Below are positions 8,688-16,901 of a DNA stretch of 64,000 bases, one piece after another. The first letter of the stretch is position 1, and every line of letters starts with the position of its first letter. A program made the translations under genes and the position numbers. The DNA is taken from positions 372,001-436,000 of the forward strand of contig NZ_JAGEMM010000001.1 in assembly GCF_017921815.1 (NCBI RefSeq). The letters are read 5' to 3'. Below the pieces are notes generated by a model that saw only the letters and a list, made by a program, of their open reading frames with translations, was not told where the DNA came from and did no database searches. The DNA comes from Microvirga antarctica. Its GTDB lineage: Bacteria; Pseudomonadota; Alphaproteobacteria; Rhizobiales; Beijerinckiaceae.

Positions 8688-9824
8688 TCAGGATGCGAGT
8701 TGCCGGCCGATAATCTCCTTCATGATTTCGTTAGTTCCACCATAGATCCGGTGGATGCGAGAATCTGTCCAAAGCCGCGAGATCGGGTATTCGCGCATGT
8801 AGCCGTATCCGCCAAAGAGTTGCAGGCAGTCGTCGATCGCCTTACAGGCGATGTCCGTGACCCAAAACTTGGATATCGCGGCAGACTTGATGTCGAATTC
8901 TCCCCTCGCCTCTTCGTCGATGCAGCGGTCGACATAGACACGTGCGACCTCGAGGTCTGCGGCAATCTCCGCAAGCTTGAATCGGATGGCTTGGAAATCG
9001 ACGATCCGCTGCCCGAAGGCCCTCCGCTCGCGGACGTACTGGAGGGCGAGATCATAGGCGACCTCAGCTTCGCTTATGGCTGTCGTAACAATGGCCAATC
9101 GCTCTCGGGGCATCAGTTTCATCATGTTCTTAAAACCCGCACCCAATTCTCCCAGCGCGTCGGCGGCCGCAAGCGGGACGTCATCGAAGAAAAGTTCAGC
9201 AGTATCCCCCGCCTTTTGGCCGATCTTCTCGAGCATCCGCCCCCGCCGGTATCCTGGAAGAACGGTGTCCAGAAGAAAGAGGGAAATTCCCTTTTCGGAA
9301 CTTTTGCAGGCGACGACGACCAGATCGGCGTTGTGGCCATTTGTAATGAATGTTTTCTGACCGGACAGAAGATATCCCCCCGCACCATTGGGACGGGCGG
9401 ATGTCCTGATCGACTTCAAGTCACTTCCGGCCTCTGGCTCCGACATGCCGATCGCTGCAATCGCCTCACCGCTCACCATCTTCGGCAGCCACTTCATCTT
9501 CTGCTCTTCAGAACCAAGCTCGAGAAGGTATGCGGCCACGATATCGCTATGTGCAATCAGGCAGGCATTGAGAGAGTGCGCGCCGCCCCTAGCAAGCTCT
9601 TCGTGGACGATGGCGTTGAAGAGAAAGTCGCCGTCCGGCCCGCCATATTGCTCCGGCACATCCGGGCAGAGCATTCCCATCTGCCCAATCGCCCGCCAAA
9701 CGTCTCGCGATACGATTCCCGCATCGTCCCAATCGTTCACGCGCGGGGTGATGTCTCGTTCGATGAACCGACGGACAGCACTTCGGAAGTCTTCGTGAGC
9801 GGATGTGAATATTCTGCGCTGCAT
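8688..9824 (-). CDS. acyl-CoA dehydrogenase (LCAD/IVD-like)
   Basis: 378-aa FAD-dependent acyl-CoA dehydrogenase of normal length. AAIGMSEPEAGSDL and FITNG mark the FAD/substrate region. The C-terminal segment YGGTNEIM (361-368) has Gly where MCAD and SCAD carry the catalytic Glu in YEGT; the alternative base is present as Glu241 in MPRERL, the position used by long-chain and isovaleryl-CoA dehydrogenases. That subgroup often accepts branched acyl-CoAs, which fits the racemase-like gene in this region. It should introduce a 2,3-double bond and pass electrons to ETF. First gene of a leftward operon, divergent from the ABC-transporter operon. Confidence 0.9.
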   Translation of the reverse strand: MQRRIFTSAHEDFRSAVRRFIERDITPRVNDWDDAGIVSRDVWRAIGQMGMLCPDVPEQYGGPDGDFLFNAIVHEELARGGAHSLNACLIAHSDIVAAYLLELGSEEQKMKWLPKMVSGEAIAAIGMSEPEAGSDLKSIRTSARPNGAGGYLLSGQKTFITNGHNADLVVVACKSSEKGISLFLLDTVLPGYRRGRMLEKIGQKAGDTAELFFDDVPLAAADALGELGAGFKNMMKLMPRERLAIVTTAISEAEVAYDLALQYVRERRAFGQRIVDFQAIRFKLAEIAADLEVARVYVDRCIDEEARGEFDIKSAAISKFWVTDIACKAIDDCLQLFGGYGYMREYPISRLWTDSRIHRIYGGTNEIMKEIIGRQLAS

Positions 9825-9934
9825 CGTACATCCGTTTGAGGCCGCCTGAATGGAGCGAGCGCAACTTCGCCATCAGTCGTTCGGCGACCACGACAAAGAC
9901 CTAGCTCACGTTAGGTAAGCGACGGAGAGATTAT

Positions 9935-9952
9935 GTTGACTGATTAAACAAT
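9935..9952. promoter_or_regulatory. operator-like palindrome, copy 3
   Basis: GTTGACTGATTAAACAAT. It shares TTGACTG and CAAT ends with copy 2 and most positions with copy 1, and overlaps the -35 and spacer of the promoter at 9936-9964, a typical repressor position. Confidence 0.58.
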
Positions 9953-9964
9953 CACTCATAATCT
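9936..9964 (+). promoter_or_regulatory. sigma70-type promoter of the branched-chain-type ABC operon
   Basis: TTGACT at 9936-9941, 17-bp spacer, TAATCT at 9959-9964, about 100 bp upstream of the binding-protein start. Both boxes and the spacing are close to consensus. It is overlapped by operator copy 3. Confidence 0.55.
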
Positions 9965-10067
9965 GCCTTACCGACAGTACCTCGTCAATACAGAAACTAA
10001 GGGCTGTCCGCATTTCGGCACGCTGAGAGTGCGTCGCCGTCACGTAACCATCTCGCGGAGGAGACGC

Positions 10068-11264
10068 ATGAGACATTTCGGAAAACTGGTCATGGTTGGC
10101 ATGGCCGCAGCTTCTCTGGCTGTGGCGACGGGATCCGCCTCAGCGGCGGACGATATTGTACTGGGCTATGTCGACGATCTCTCGGCCTTGGTGGCGGAAG
10201 CCGGCAATGACAGCCTGAAGGGCGTAAAGCTCGCGGTAAGCGAGGCCAATGCGACCGGCGGCGTGGGTGGAAAGAAGATTCGCCTCGTCGTGTACGATGG
10301 CAAGGTCGATACTCAGCTGACCTCGACCTACATCTCTCGCGCAATCGAGGATGACGGCGCAGTCGCTGTATTTGGCGGAAATGTCTCTGGTGCAATTCCG
10401 AGCGCCATGACGATTGTGAATGAAGAAAAGGTGCCGTTCTTCAGCATGTCTGCCGCCACGGACTCGTTCACGAATCCCGTCACGCCTTACTTCTTCCGCT
10501 TCGGTCCGTCGAACAGCCAAGATGCCGCCGCCGTCGCGCAGCTGATCTCGGAGGCCGGCCTCAAAAAGGTCGCGATCATTAACAATTCCCTGCCGTTTGG
10601 ACTCGACGGCAGCAAAGCCATCACAGCCGCCCTTAAAGAAAAGGGTGTCGATGTTGTGATCAACGAAGTCTACGAGGTCAACAGCACAGATGTCTCGCCG
10701 CAAGTCGTGAAAGTTCGCGACGCCAAGCCAGAGGCCGTTGTCGTCTGGCCGTATCCGGCCGACGGCGGGCGCGTCCTGCGCACGATGGCCCAACTCAATC
10801 TAAATGTGCCTACGGTGATTGCCCGCGTGGCGCTTTTCGATGCGTTCAGGGAACTCGCCGGCAAGGCTGCCGATGGCGTGCTGGTACCCAATACGGTCGA
10901 CACCGAGCGCCCCGAGGTCAAAGCCATGCTCGACAAGTTGACGGCCGAGTTCGGCCAGCGCCCCCCAACCATGTATATCGCCATGGGCTATGACGGTGCG
11001 AAGGCCGCCATTCAGGCCCTTCAAGATTCAAAGGTTCAGGCCGCGTTGAAATCCGACGACCTCCCCGCGGCCCGCGTCGCGCTTCGTGACGCCCTTGAGT
11101 CGATTGGAACGTTTTCGAGCCTGCAGGGGGCAGCGGGGAATACTTTGAAGTTTAGCTCTCAAAGTCATCAGGGCCTTCACGGAAACAACATTTTTGTCTG
11201 GGCCCAAGTGCAAGACGGAAAACTGAAAAAGGCTGACCCAAAATCCTTTGCTCCGAAGAACTAG
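10068..11264 (+). CDS. branched-chain-type ABC transporter substrate-binding protein
   Basis: 398-aa periplasmic binding protein of the LivJ/LivK (type I fold, HAAT) family. The signal peptide spans about residues 1-28 (hydrophobic core then GSASA-AD). The mature part follows the family pattern: GVKLAVSEANATGGVGGKKI, then VAVFGGNVSGA and a C-terminal GYDGAKAAIQAL. ATG 10068 was chosen because GGAGGAG lies just upstream; the longer frame from 10029 starts with an Arg-rich stretch and no signal sequence. It begins an operon with permeases, ATPases, a racemase-like gene and a MaoC gene. These proteins bind many carboxylates besides amino acids, so the ligand is probably the catabolic substrate of this region. 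Confidence 0.88.
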   Translation: MRHFGKLVMVGMAAASLAVATGSASAADDIVLGYVDDLSALVAEAGNDSLKGVKLAVSEANATGGVGGKKIRLVVYDGKVDTQLTSTYISRAIEDDGAVAVFGGNVSGAIPSAMTIVNEEKVPFFSMSAATDSFTNPVTPYFFRFGPSNSQDAAAVAQLISEAGLKKVAIINNSLPFGLDGSKAITAALKEKGVDVVINEVYEVNSTDVSPQVVKVRDAKPEAVVVWPYPADGGRVLRTMAQLNLNVPTVIARVALFDAFRELAGKAADGVLVPNTVDTERPEVKAMLDKLTAEFGQRPPTMYIAMGYDGAKAAIQALQDSKVQAALKSDDLPAARVALRDALESIGTFSSLQGAAGNTLKFSSQSHQGLHGNNIFVWAQVQDGKLKKADPKSFAPKN

Positions 11265-11275
11265 TCTGCAACTCA

Positions 11276-11299
11276 GGGCGCTGCCATTCTGCAGCGCCC
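11276..11299 (+). terminator. intra-operon hairpin after the binding-protein gene
   Basis: Perfect 9-bp stem GGGCGCTGC / GCAGCGCCC with a 6-nt loop, not followed by a T run. Hairpins here commonly stabilise the binding-protein mRNA or attenuate the rest of the operon; this role is inferred. Confidence 0.6.
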
Positions 11300-11330
11300 C
11301 GTAAAGCGACGATCACTCGGCAACATCGAG

Positions 11331-12218
11331 GTGCGTGTGCAGACATTTGGCATTCTGATCCTTTCGGGACTGACGAACGGCAGCGTCTATGCTCTCGTCG
11401 GTCTCTCTCTTGCGATGACCTACGGTGCAAGCCGTGTGATCAATTTCGCCCAGGGCGAGTTCGTCATGCTCGGCGCGTTGTCGACGGTCCTCTTCGTGAC
11501 AACTTTTTCGCTCCCAATGGTCGTCGGTATTCCGATGGTCTTGATCGTTTGCGCTACCGTGGGTTTCCTCGTCGAGCGCCTCGCCTATCGTCCGCTGGTT
11601 CGTCGAGGCTCGCAACCATTGACTATCATGATCGGCACGCTTGCCTGTGCGTCCATCATGACCGGGACTGCCTTGCTCATCTGGGGGCCAAACCAGCTTT
11701 TCGTCCCGAACGCATTCTCGCTTGAGGGGGTGACAATCGCAGGCATCACCTCGACGCCACAGCAGCTAGCTATCATCGCGACATTCGCATTCCTGATGGC
11801 ACTTATTTGGTTCATGCTCTACCGGACGACCTTTGGCCTCACCATCAGAGCGGTCGGAATCGATCCTGCCGTCGCCACACTGATGGGAATTCGCGCAGAA
11901 ACAATCATTGCATTCTCGTTTGTCTTCAGCGCGATCGTTGGTGGGCTGACGGGGGGCCTCGTCGGTCCACTGCTTGGTGGCCATGTATCGATGGGCATCA
12001 TGCTCACGATCAAGGGTTTCATGGCAGTCATCCTTGGGGGCATGGGCAGCCCCTTCGCTGCGGCAGCCGGTGGCATCGCGATCGGGCTGCTTGAGGCGAC
12101 GGTCGCGTTCTATGGAAATAGCTTCTATGCGGAGCCGATCATATTCGGCCTCATTCTGATGATGCTGATCATTCGACCCACGGGGCTTCTCGGGGAGTGG
12201 GAGGCCAATCGGAAATGA
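11331..12218 (+). CDS. branched-chain-type ABC transporter permease (LivH-like)
   Basis: 295-aa integral membrane permease. LivH features are the N-terminal GLTNGSVYALVGLSLAMTYG segment, INFAQGEFVMLGA, ERLAYRPLVRR, a central cytoplasmic loop AVGIDPAVATLMGI and the final RPTGLLGEWE. Start GTG 11331; GTG 11337 is also possible. The stop overlaps the next gene's start (ATGA). It forms the membrane channel with the LivM-like protein. Confidence 0.87.
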   Translation: MRVQTFGILILSGLTNGSVYALVGLSLAMTYGASRVINFAQGEFVMLGALSTVLFVTTFSLPMVVGIPMVLIVCATVGFLVERLAYRPLVRRGSQPLTIMIGTLACASIMTGTALLIWGPNQLFVPNAFSLEGVTIAGITSTPQQLAIIATFAFLMALIWFMLYRTTFGLTIRAVGIDPAVATLMGIRAETIIAFSFVFSAIVGGLTGGLVGPLLGGHVSMGIMLTIKGFMAVILGGMGSPFAAAAGGIAIGLLEATVAFYGNSFYAEPIIFGLILMMLIIRPTGLLGEWEANRK

Positions 12219-13207
12219 GCTCCACCACCCTTCGCAACTGGCTCCCGGCCACGGTGATCCTCATGATCGGGGCGGTCCTCCCTTGGCTTTTGCAAGGAAA
12301 CTTTCAGCTTCGAATCGCGATGTTGACCTGGGTCTTCGCAATATTCGGAATGGGGTTCAATTTGCTCTATGGAATAGCCGGACAGCTGTCGCTTGGACAG
12401 CAGGCCTTCTTTGCTATCGGCGCATACACGTTCGCACTTCTACAAATCCATTTCGCCTTGTCGCTTCCCCTGGCTTTGCTCGGAGGAATTGTCGTCTGCG
12501 CTGTGGTCGGACTCGTGATTGGACTACCTGTCCTGCGCCTCCGCACCCACTATCTTGCCATGGCGACATTGATGTTCGCCATGATTGTCCACGACGTTGC
12601 GTTGCGCTGGACCGACTTCACAGGCGGCACCTCTGGATTGCGCGTGCCGCCACCGTCGCTATTCGGCGCACGGCTTGAACGTATTGATCTCTACTATCTC
12701 GTCTTCGGACTGGCGGCGGCGGCGTATTGCCTCCAGATTTTCATAAAATCCACTCATCTTGGCAGGGCTCTCGAGGCCGTCAAAACAGACGAGACGGCGG
12801 CCTCGAGCGTCGGAATCGACGTGACACGCTACAAGGTCAGCATATTCGTCGTTGCCGCCATGTTTGCTGCCGTAGCGGGCATAGCGTACGCTCTGGTAAG
12901 TCGTGGCGTCGACCCATCTTATTCGGGCATCGGGATGGTCGTGAACCTGCTAACGCTATCGGTCGTTGGCGGCCTCGGCAGCCGGATTGGCCCTTTTATC
13001 GGGGCCGCAATCGTGATCATCGCGCCACAGATTCTCGCGGGCTTGCAGGAATACCAGACCCTGATCTACGGCGTCGGACTGCTCGTGTTTATGATTTTTC
13101 TGCCACGCGGCATCGGTGGATCGATAGAGCGATCAGCTGAAGGTTCGTTTGATGATCCTAAAGGAGAGAAATCGGCACGGCGTATATCGAGGGCCGAGAC
13201 CCCATGA
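12215..13207 (+). CDS. branched-chain-type ABC transporter permease (LivM-like)
   Basis: 330-aa permease partner of the LivH-like protein, with many hydrophobic segments, the LivM pattern [24 protein letters not shown], a cytoplasmic loop [23 protein letters not shown] and C-terminal RGIGG. ATG 12215 overlaps the upstream stop as ATGA, so it is preferred over an ATG 18 bp earlier. Its own end overlaps the LivG-like start in the same way, indicating tight translational coupling. Confidence 0.87.
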   Translation: MSSTTLRNWLPATVILMIGAVLPWLLQGNFQLRIAMLTWVFAIFGMGFNLLYGIAGQLSLGQQAFFAIGAYTFALLQIHFALSLPLALLGGIVVCAVVGLVIGLPVLRLRTHYLAMATLMFAMIVHDVALRWTDFTGGTSGLRVPPPSLFGARLERIDLYYLVFGLAAAAYCLQIFIKSTHLGRALEAVKTDETAASSVGIDVTRYKVSIFVVAAMFAAVAGIAYALVSRGVDPSYSGIGMVVNLLTLSVVGGLGSRIGPFIGAAIVIIAPQILAGLQEYQTLIYGVGLLVFMIFLPRGIGGSIERSAEGSFDDPKGEKSARRISRAETP

Positions 13208-13992
13208 CCACGCCTCCCCCTCTCCTGTCGATCCGGGAGGTCAGCAAGCGGTTCGGGGGGCTTTCTGCGGTCGATGCCGTGTCTTTCGAGGTCCATAGTG
13301 GAGAGATCGTAGGTGTCATCGGGCCAAATGGCGCCGGTAAGTCCACCTTGTTCAACCTGGTGTCAGGGTTAGCACCGTTGACCGGCGGTGATGTGATCTT
13401 CGGCGGCAACGATATGACGCTTGTTCCGCCCCATGAGAGAAGCGCGATTGGGATGACGCGCACCTTTCAGATCGTTCGGCTGTTCGGTCATCTTTCGGTG
13501 ATCGAGAATGTCATGCTTGGCGGTCATTGTCGTACCACGCAAGGGTTTGCTTCGTCGCTTCTCAGACTCCCAAAGGTTCTCATCGATGATCGGAAGCTGC
13601 GTCATCTCGCGATGCACTGGTTGAATTTCGTCGGTCTCTCAAAGCGCGCAGACGAACCCGCGTCCCACCTGCCACATGGACAGCAACGAATGGTCGAGAT
13701 AGCGCGTGCGATGATCTCCGGCCCAAAGCTCCTGCTGCTGGACGAGCCAGCAGCCGGCCTGAACGGCGCGGAAACGACGAACCTGCTCAACATTCTTCGG
13801 CAGCTGAATGATCGTGGGCTGTCCATCCTTCTCGTCGAACATGACATGAAGTTCATCATGGGCATATGTGACCGCATCGTCGTTCTGGATCACGGCACGG
13901 GCATCGCCCAGGGAACACCTCAGGAGATTAGGCAGAACCCAGCCGTCATCGAAGCTTATCTCGGCAAGAGGAACGGTGATGCTGCGCATTGA
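13204..13992 (+). CDS. branched-chain-type ABC transporter ATPase (LivG-like)
   Basis: 262-aa ATPase. Walker A is GPNGAGKST, followed by the LivG-type [12 protein letters not shown] stretch, Walker [13 protein letters not shown] and switch [10 protein letters not shown]. The signature motif reads [10 protein letters not shown] rather than LSGGQ/LSYGQ, a tolerated deviation that may affect ATPase kinetics. It starts within the LivM-like stop codon (ATGA) and overlaps the LivF-like gene by 14 bp. It pairs with that protein to drive the importer. Confidence 0.87.
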   Translation: MTTPPPLLSIREVSKRFGGLSAVDAVSFEVHSGEIVGVIGPNGAGKSTLFNLVSGLAPLTGGDVIFGGNDMTLVPPHERSAIGMTRTFQIVRLFGHLSVIENVMLGGHCRTTQGFASSLLRLPKVLIDDRKLRHLAMHWLNFVGLSKRADEPASHLPHGQQRMVEIARAMISGPKLLLLDEPAAGLNGAETTNLLNILRQLNDRGLSILLVEHDMKFIMGICDRIVVLDHGTGIAQGTPQEIRQNPAVIEAYLGKRNGDAAH

Positions 13993-14707
13993 GGGCCTCA
14001 AGTCCGGCTATGGCAAGAGCGAGGTTCTTCATGGCGTATCCATGTCGATCAATGCCGGACAAGTGGTCACGATCATCGGCGCAAACGGTGCCGGAAAGTC
14101 CACCCTGGTCAACACCTTGTCGAAGCTTTTACCGATCATGTCCGGTAGAATCGAGTTCGATGGCCGCGACATCACGGCTCTTTCGGCGTCGGACGTCGTG
14201 GACCTCGGAATCATTCAGGTGCCGGAAGGACGAAAGCTATTCGGGCCGCTCACGGTTGACGAGAATCTCACACTCGGTTCTTACCGCGTGCGGCACGCGC
14301 CGAAAGCGGAGCTCACCGATCGTCGGAAATTTGTCTTGGATCTGTTTCCTCGTCTTGCCGAACGGGCGACGCAGCGCGCAGCGACGCTATCGGGCGGCGA
14401 GCAGCAGATGGTCGCCCTCGGCCGTGCGTTGATGGCAGGGCCGCGGCTCCTCCTGCTAGATGAATTGACCCTTGGCCTTGCACCCATCGTCATCGACGAG
14501 ATGTTCGAAACACTGGAGCGTCTCAAGCGCGAGGGGCTGACGATGCTACTGGTGGAGCAACGCGCAGATGCAGCCTTGGCATTGGCGGACCATGCCTACG
14601 TCATGGCAACCGGGGATGTGGTTGCAGAGGGACCGGCGCCTGACCTGCGCAACGACGAGCGCGTCCGGAAGGCGTATCTTGGCGAGTCGGACATCACTTC
14701 CGACTAA
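13979..14707 (+). CDS. branched-chain-type ABC transporter ATPase (LivF-like)
   Basis: 242-aa ATPase with Walker A GANGAGKST, VPEGRKLFGPLTVDENL, signature LSGGEQQMVALGRALM and Walker B LLLLDELTLGLAP. In Walker B the usual DEP reads DEL (Asp-Glu retained, Pro to Leu). Homology begins at [15 protein letters not shown], so ATG 13979 (or GTG 13976) is the start, not the longer open frame from 13868 that runs into the preceding gene. It partners the LivG-like ATPase. Confidence 0.87.
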   Translation: MLRIEGLKSGYGKSEVLHGVSMSINAGQVVTIIGANGAGKSTLVNTLSKLLPIMSGRIEFDGRDITALSASDVVDLGIIQVPEGRKLFGPLTVDENLTLGSYRVRHAPKAELTDRRKFVLDLFPRLAERATQRAATLSGGEQQMVALGRALMAGPRLLLLDELTLGLAPIVIDEMFETLERLKREGLTMLLVEQRADAALALADHAYVMATGDVVAEGPAPDLRNDERVRKAYLGESDITSD

Positions 14708-14721
14708 ACAAAGGTGTTTAA

Positions 14722-15825
14722 ATGCGGCCACTCAGCGATCTCCTGGTGCTGGATTTTTCGACGCTTCTCCCCGGTCCCATGGCAACGCTTCTGCTCGTCG
14801 AGGCCGGCGCGCGGGTCGTCAAGATCGAACCACCGTCTGGTGATGCCATGCGCAGTTATCCGCCGATCTGGGGAAAGGACAGTGCGCTCTTTGCAATGCT
14901 CAACCGGGGCAAGGAAAGCCTCGCGCTGGATCTCAAAAGCTCAGATGGCCTCAAGCAGGTGCGCAAGCTCGCAAAAGAGGCGGATGTCCTGGTGGAGCAG
15001 TTCCGACCTGGGGTGATGGCAAGGCTTGGACTTGGACCCATTGAGTTAGCGGAATTGAATCCGCGTCTGATTTACTGCTCTATCACGGGCTATGGCCAGA
15101 CAGGCCCTCGTTCGAACGAAGCGGGCCACGACCTCAATTTCCTCGGCGACACCGGTTATCTTGCTCTTTCGAGCGGCGACATATCGGCGCCTGTTCAACC
15201 AGCCGCCCCTATTGGAGACATCGCTGGCGGCTCCTATCCTGCCGTCATCAATATTCTCCTTGCGCTCGAAGAACGACGCCAAACGGGCCGGGGCCGGCAT
15301 ATCGACATCGCTATGAGCGAGAACTTGTTCCCCATGACCTATTGGGCTCTTGCAACGGGATTTGCGACGAACGAGTGGCCGGGCAATGGGACTGATCTCG
15401 TGACCGGTTCGTCACCACGGTATCGCGTTTATGCAACGCGCGATCGCAAGGGACTCGTCGTGGCTGCCTTGGAAGAAAAGTTCTGGTCAATCTTTTGCGC
15501 TCGGCTCGATCTGGACGTCTCGTTCCGCGATGACTCGGTGGACCCTGCCAGGACCATGGGTGAGATCGCGCGCATCGTCATCGCAGAGGATGCTGAGTTC
15601 TGGACAAACCGGTTTTCTGGCGCGGATTGCTGTTGCTCGATCATGTCGGATATTTCACACGCGGTAAGAGATCCGCACTTCGTCAAGAGAGGCGTCTTTG
15701 CACACACGGTTGTCAACGAGCGCGGCGACACCATGCCAGCGCTACCCATTCCTATTGATCCCGGATTTCGGCATGAGCCAGATGTTGCACGCAGCGCACC
15801 TGCATTGCGTCGCGCGCTTGACTGA
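14722..15825 (+). CDS. CaiB/BaiF family protein, alpha-methylacyl-CoA racemase-like
   Basis: 367 aa, the length of alpha-methylacyl-CoA racemases (AMACR/MCR). The triad of mycobacterial MCR (His126, Asp156, Glu241) has counterparts His136 (AGHDLNFL), Asp166 (IGDIAGGS) and Glu251 (ALEEKFW), with the same 30- and 85-residue spacings. This favours a racemase that interconverts 2R/2S-methyl-branched acyl-CoAs over a family III CoA-transferase, although both share the fold. It follows the ABC transporter by 14 bp and precedes a MaoC hydratase, as expected where racemisation precedes stereospecific acyl-CoA dehydrogenation. Three consecutive Cys near residue 297 are unusual. Confidence 0.83.
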   Translation: MRPLSDLLVLDFSTLLPGPMATLLLVEAGARVVKIEPPSGDAMRSYPPIWGKDSALFAMLNRGKESLALDLKSSDGLKQVRKLAKEADVLVEQFRPGVMARLGLGPIELAELNPRLIYCSITGYGQTGPRSNEAGHDLNFLGDTGYLALSSGDISAPVQPAAPIGDIAGGSYPAVINILLALEERRQTGRGRHIDIAMSENLFPMTYWALATGFATNEWPGNGTDLVTGSSPRYRVYATRDRKGLVVAALEEKFWSIFCARLDLDVSFRDDSVDPARTMGEIARIVIAEDAEFWTNRFSGADCCCSIMSDISHAVRDPHFVKRGVFAHTVVNERGDTMPALPIPIDPGFRHEPDVARSAPALRRALD

Positions 15826-15876
15826 TCGACACCTGCCTCTCACCGAACTGCCAAAGACGGCAAGGAGTCTTGCATT

Positions 15877-16752
15877 TTGCTGGATCAAACTGTTATCGGC
15901 GCTGCGGATAAAGACGTCGTAATTTCCGTTGACCCAAGCCATCTCAGTGCGTACGCAGAGGCAATCGGGGAGACAAACTCCGTATACTTTTCGAAGCAGT
16001 CCGCCTTGAAGGCCGGCTATCCCGATATCCTGATCCCCCTGACGTACTATTTCTCGCTCGGATTATTGCGCGAGAGACCGCTGGGATTTTTGGAAGATCG
16101 AAGCGTCGATCTCAAAAAAATCCTGCATGGAGAGCAATCATTCCGCTACACTCGCCTCGCTTTCGCAGGCGAAAGCCTGATGGTTTCACGCCGTGTTGGG
16201 GACTTCTATCGAAGAAAAAGTGGAGAACTGCTGTTTATCGTGGTGGAGACGAGAATCTGTGACGCCTCGGGCGACCTCGTTGCAACTTCCAGCGAAACCT
16301 TGGTTTTGCCGAGGCACCCACCGATAGAAAAGTCAGTCGCCCGCGAGCCGATTGTTCACCAGAAAGTTGATCCGGGTGGATTACATCCGCTACGACCTGG
16401 CGTCGTCACGAAAGCGCTCCTGAGACGGTTCGCTCACGCATCGGGCGATCAGAACCCAGTCCATACCGATCGGCTGGTGGCCAGGGCCGCTGGCTACGAT
16501 GATGTGTTTGCGCACGGCATGCTCTCAATGGCTTGGCTCGGGCGTCTCCTTACCGATGCAACCCGACAAGAAAACGTGCACTCGTTTACCGCTCGGTTTT
16601 CTCGACGGATGCCCCTTCATGCGAGACCGATTTGCAACGGCCTGCTCCGGAAACATGACGCCCCTTCGGGCGATCATGAATTCGACCTCAGCATTCAATT
16701 GTACTCAGGACAACCGATCGCAACTGGGGCAGCAGCCGTCGCCCGTTCTTGA
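15877..16752 (+). CDS. MaoC-like dehydratase/hydratase (two hot-dog domains)
   Basis: 291 aa with an N-terminal FAS1/MaoC_N-type hot-dog domain (about 15-145; GYPDILIPLTYYFSL, ILHGEQSFRY) and a C-terminal MaoC domain (about 175-290) carrying the hydratase dyad Asp191/His196 in ASGDQNPVHTD followed by AHGMLSMAWLGRLL. The architecture resembles 2-enoyl-CoA hydratases, HTD2-type and mesaconyl-CoA hydratases. Start TTG 15877 is supported by AAGGAG at 15862-15867. Last gene of the operon; it would hydrate the enoyl-CoA made by the acyl-CoA dehydrogenase. Confidence 0.83.
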   Translation: MLDQTVIGAADKDVVISVDPSHLSAYAEAIGETNSVYFSKQSALKAGYPDILIPLTYYFSLGLLRERPLGFLEDRSVDLKKILHGEQSFRYTRLAFAGESLMVSRRVGDFYRRKSGELLFIVVETRICDASGDLVATSSETLVLPRHPPIEKSVAREPIVHQKVDPGGLHPLRPGVVTKALLRRFAHASGDQNPVHTDRLVARAAGYDDVFAHGMLSMAWLGRLLTDATRQENVHSFTARFSRRMPLHARPICNGLLRKHDAPSGDHEFDLSIQLYSGQPIATGAAAVARS

Positions 16753-16901
16753 GATGGACCGTCCATCGGCTTGACCAGAACTCATGCCTCTGGACCGACC
16801 GTGTCTTTCACTGCTTCCAGCGTCCACAAGCCAAGGGAAAGAGTCGGATCGGCATCAGCCGGCCAAGCAGCAGCAATTCGCCAACCGACCCCAAGCAGGT
16901 A

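Noticed and set aside
8688-9824. Acyl-CoA dehydrogenase lacking its catalytic Glu (YGGT instead of YEGT)
   Set aside because: Glu241 in MPRERL occupies the alternative position used by long-chain and isovaleryl-CoA dehydrogenases, so the enzyme is probably active.
16753-16901. Palindrome GATGGACcGTCCATC after the MaoC gene as a terminator
   Set aside because: The arms are separated by a single base, so it cannot form a normal hairpin loop without melting, and no T run follows.
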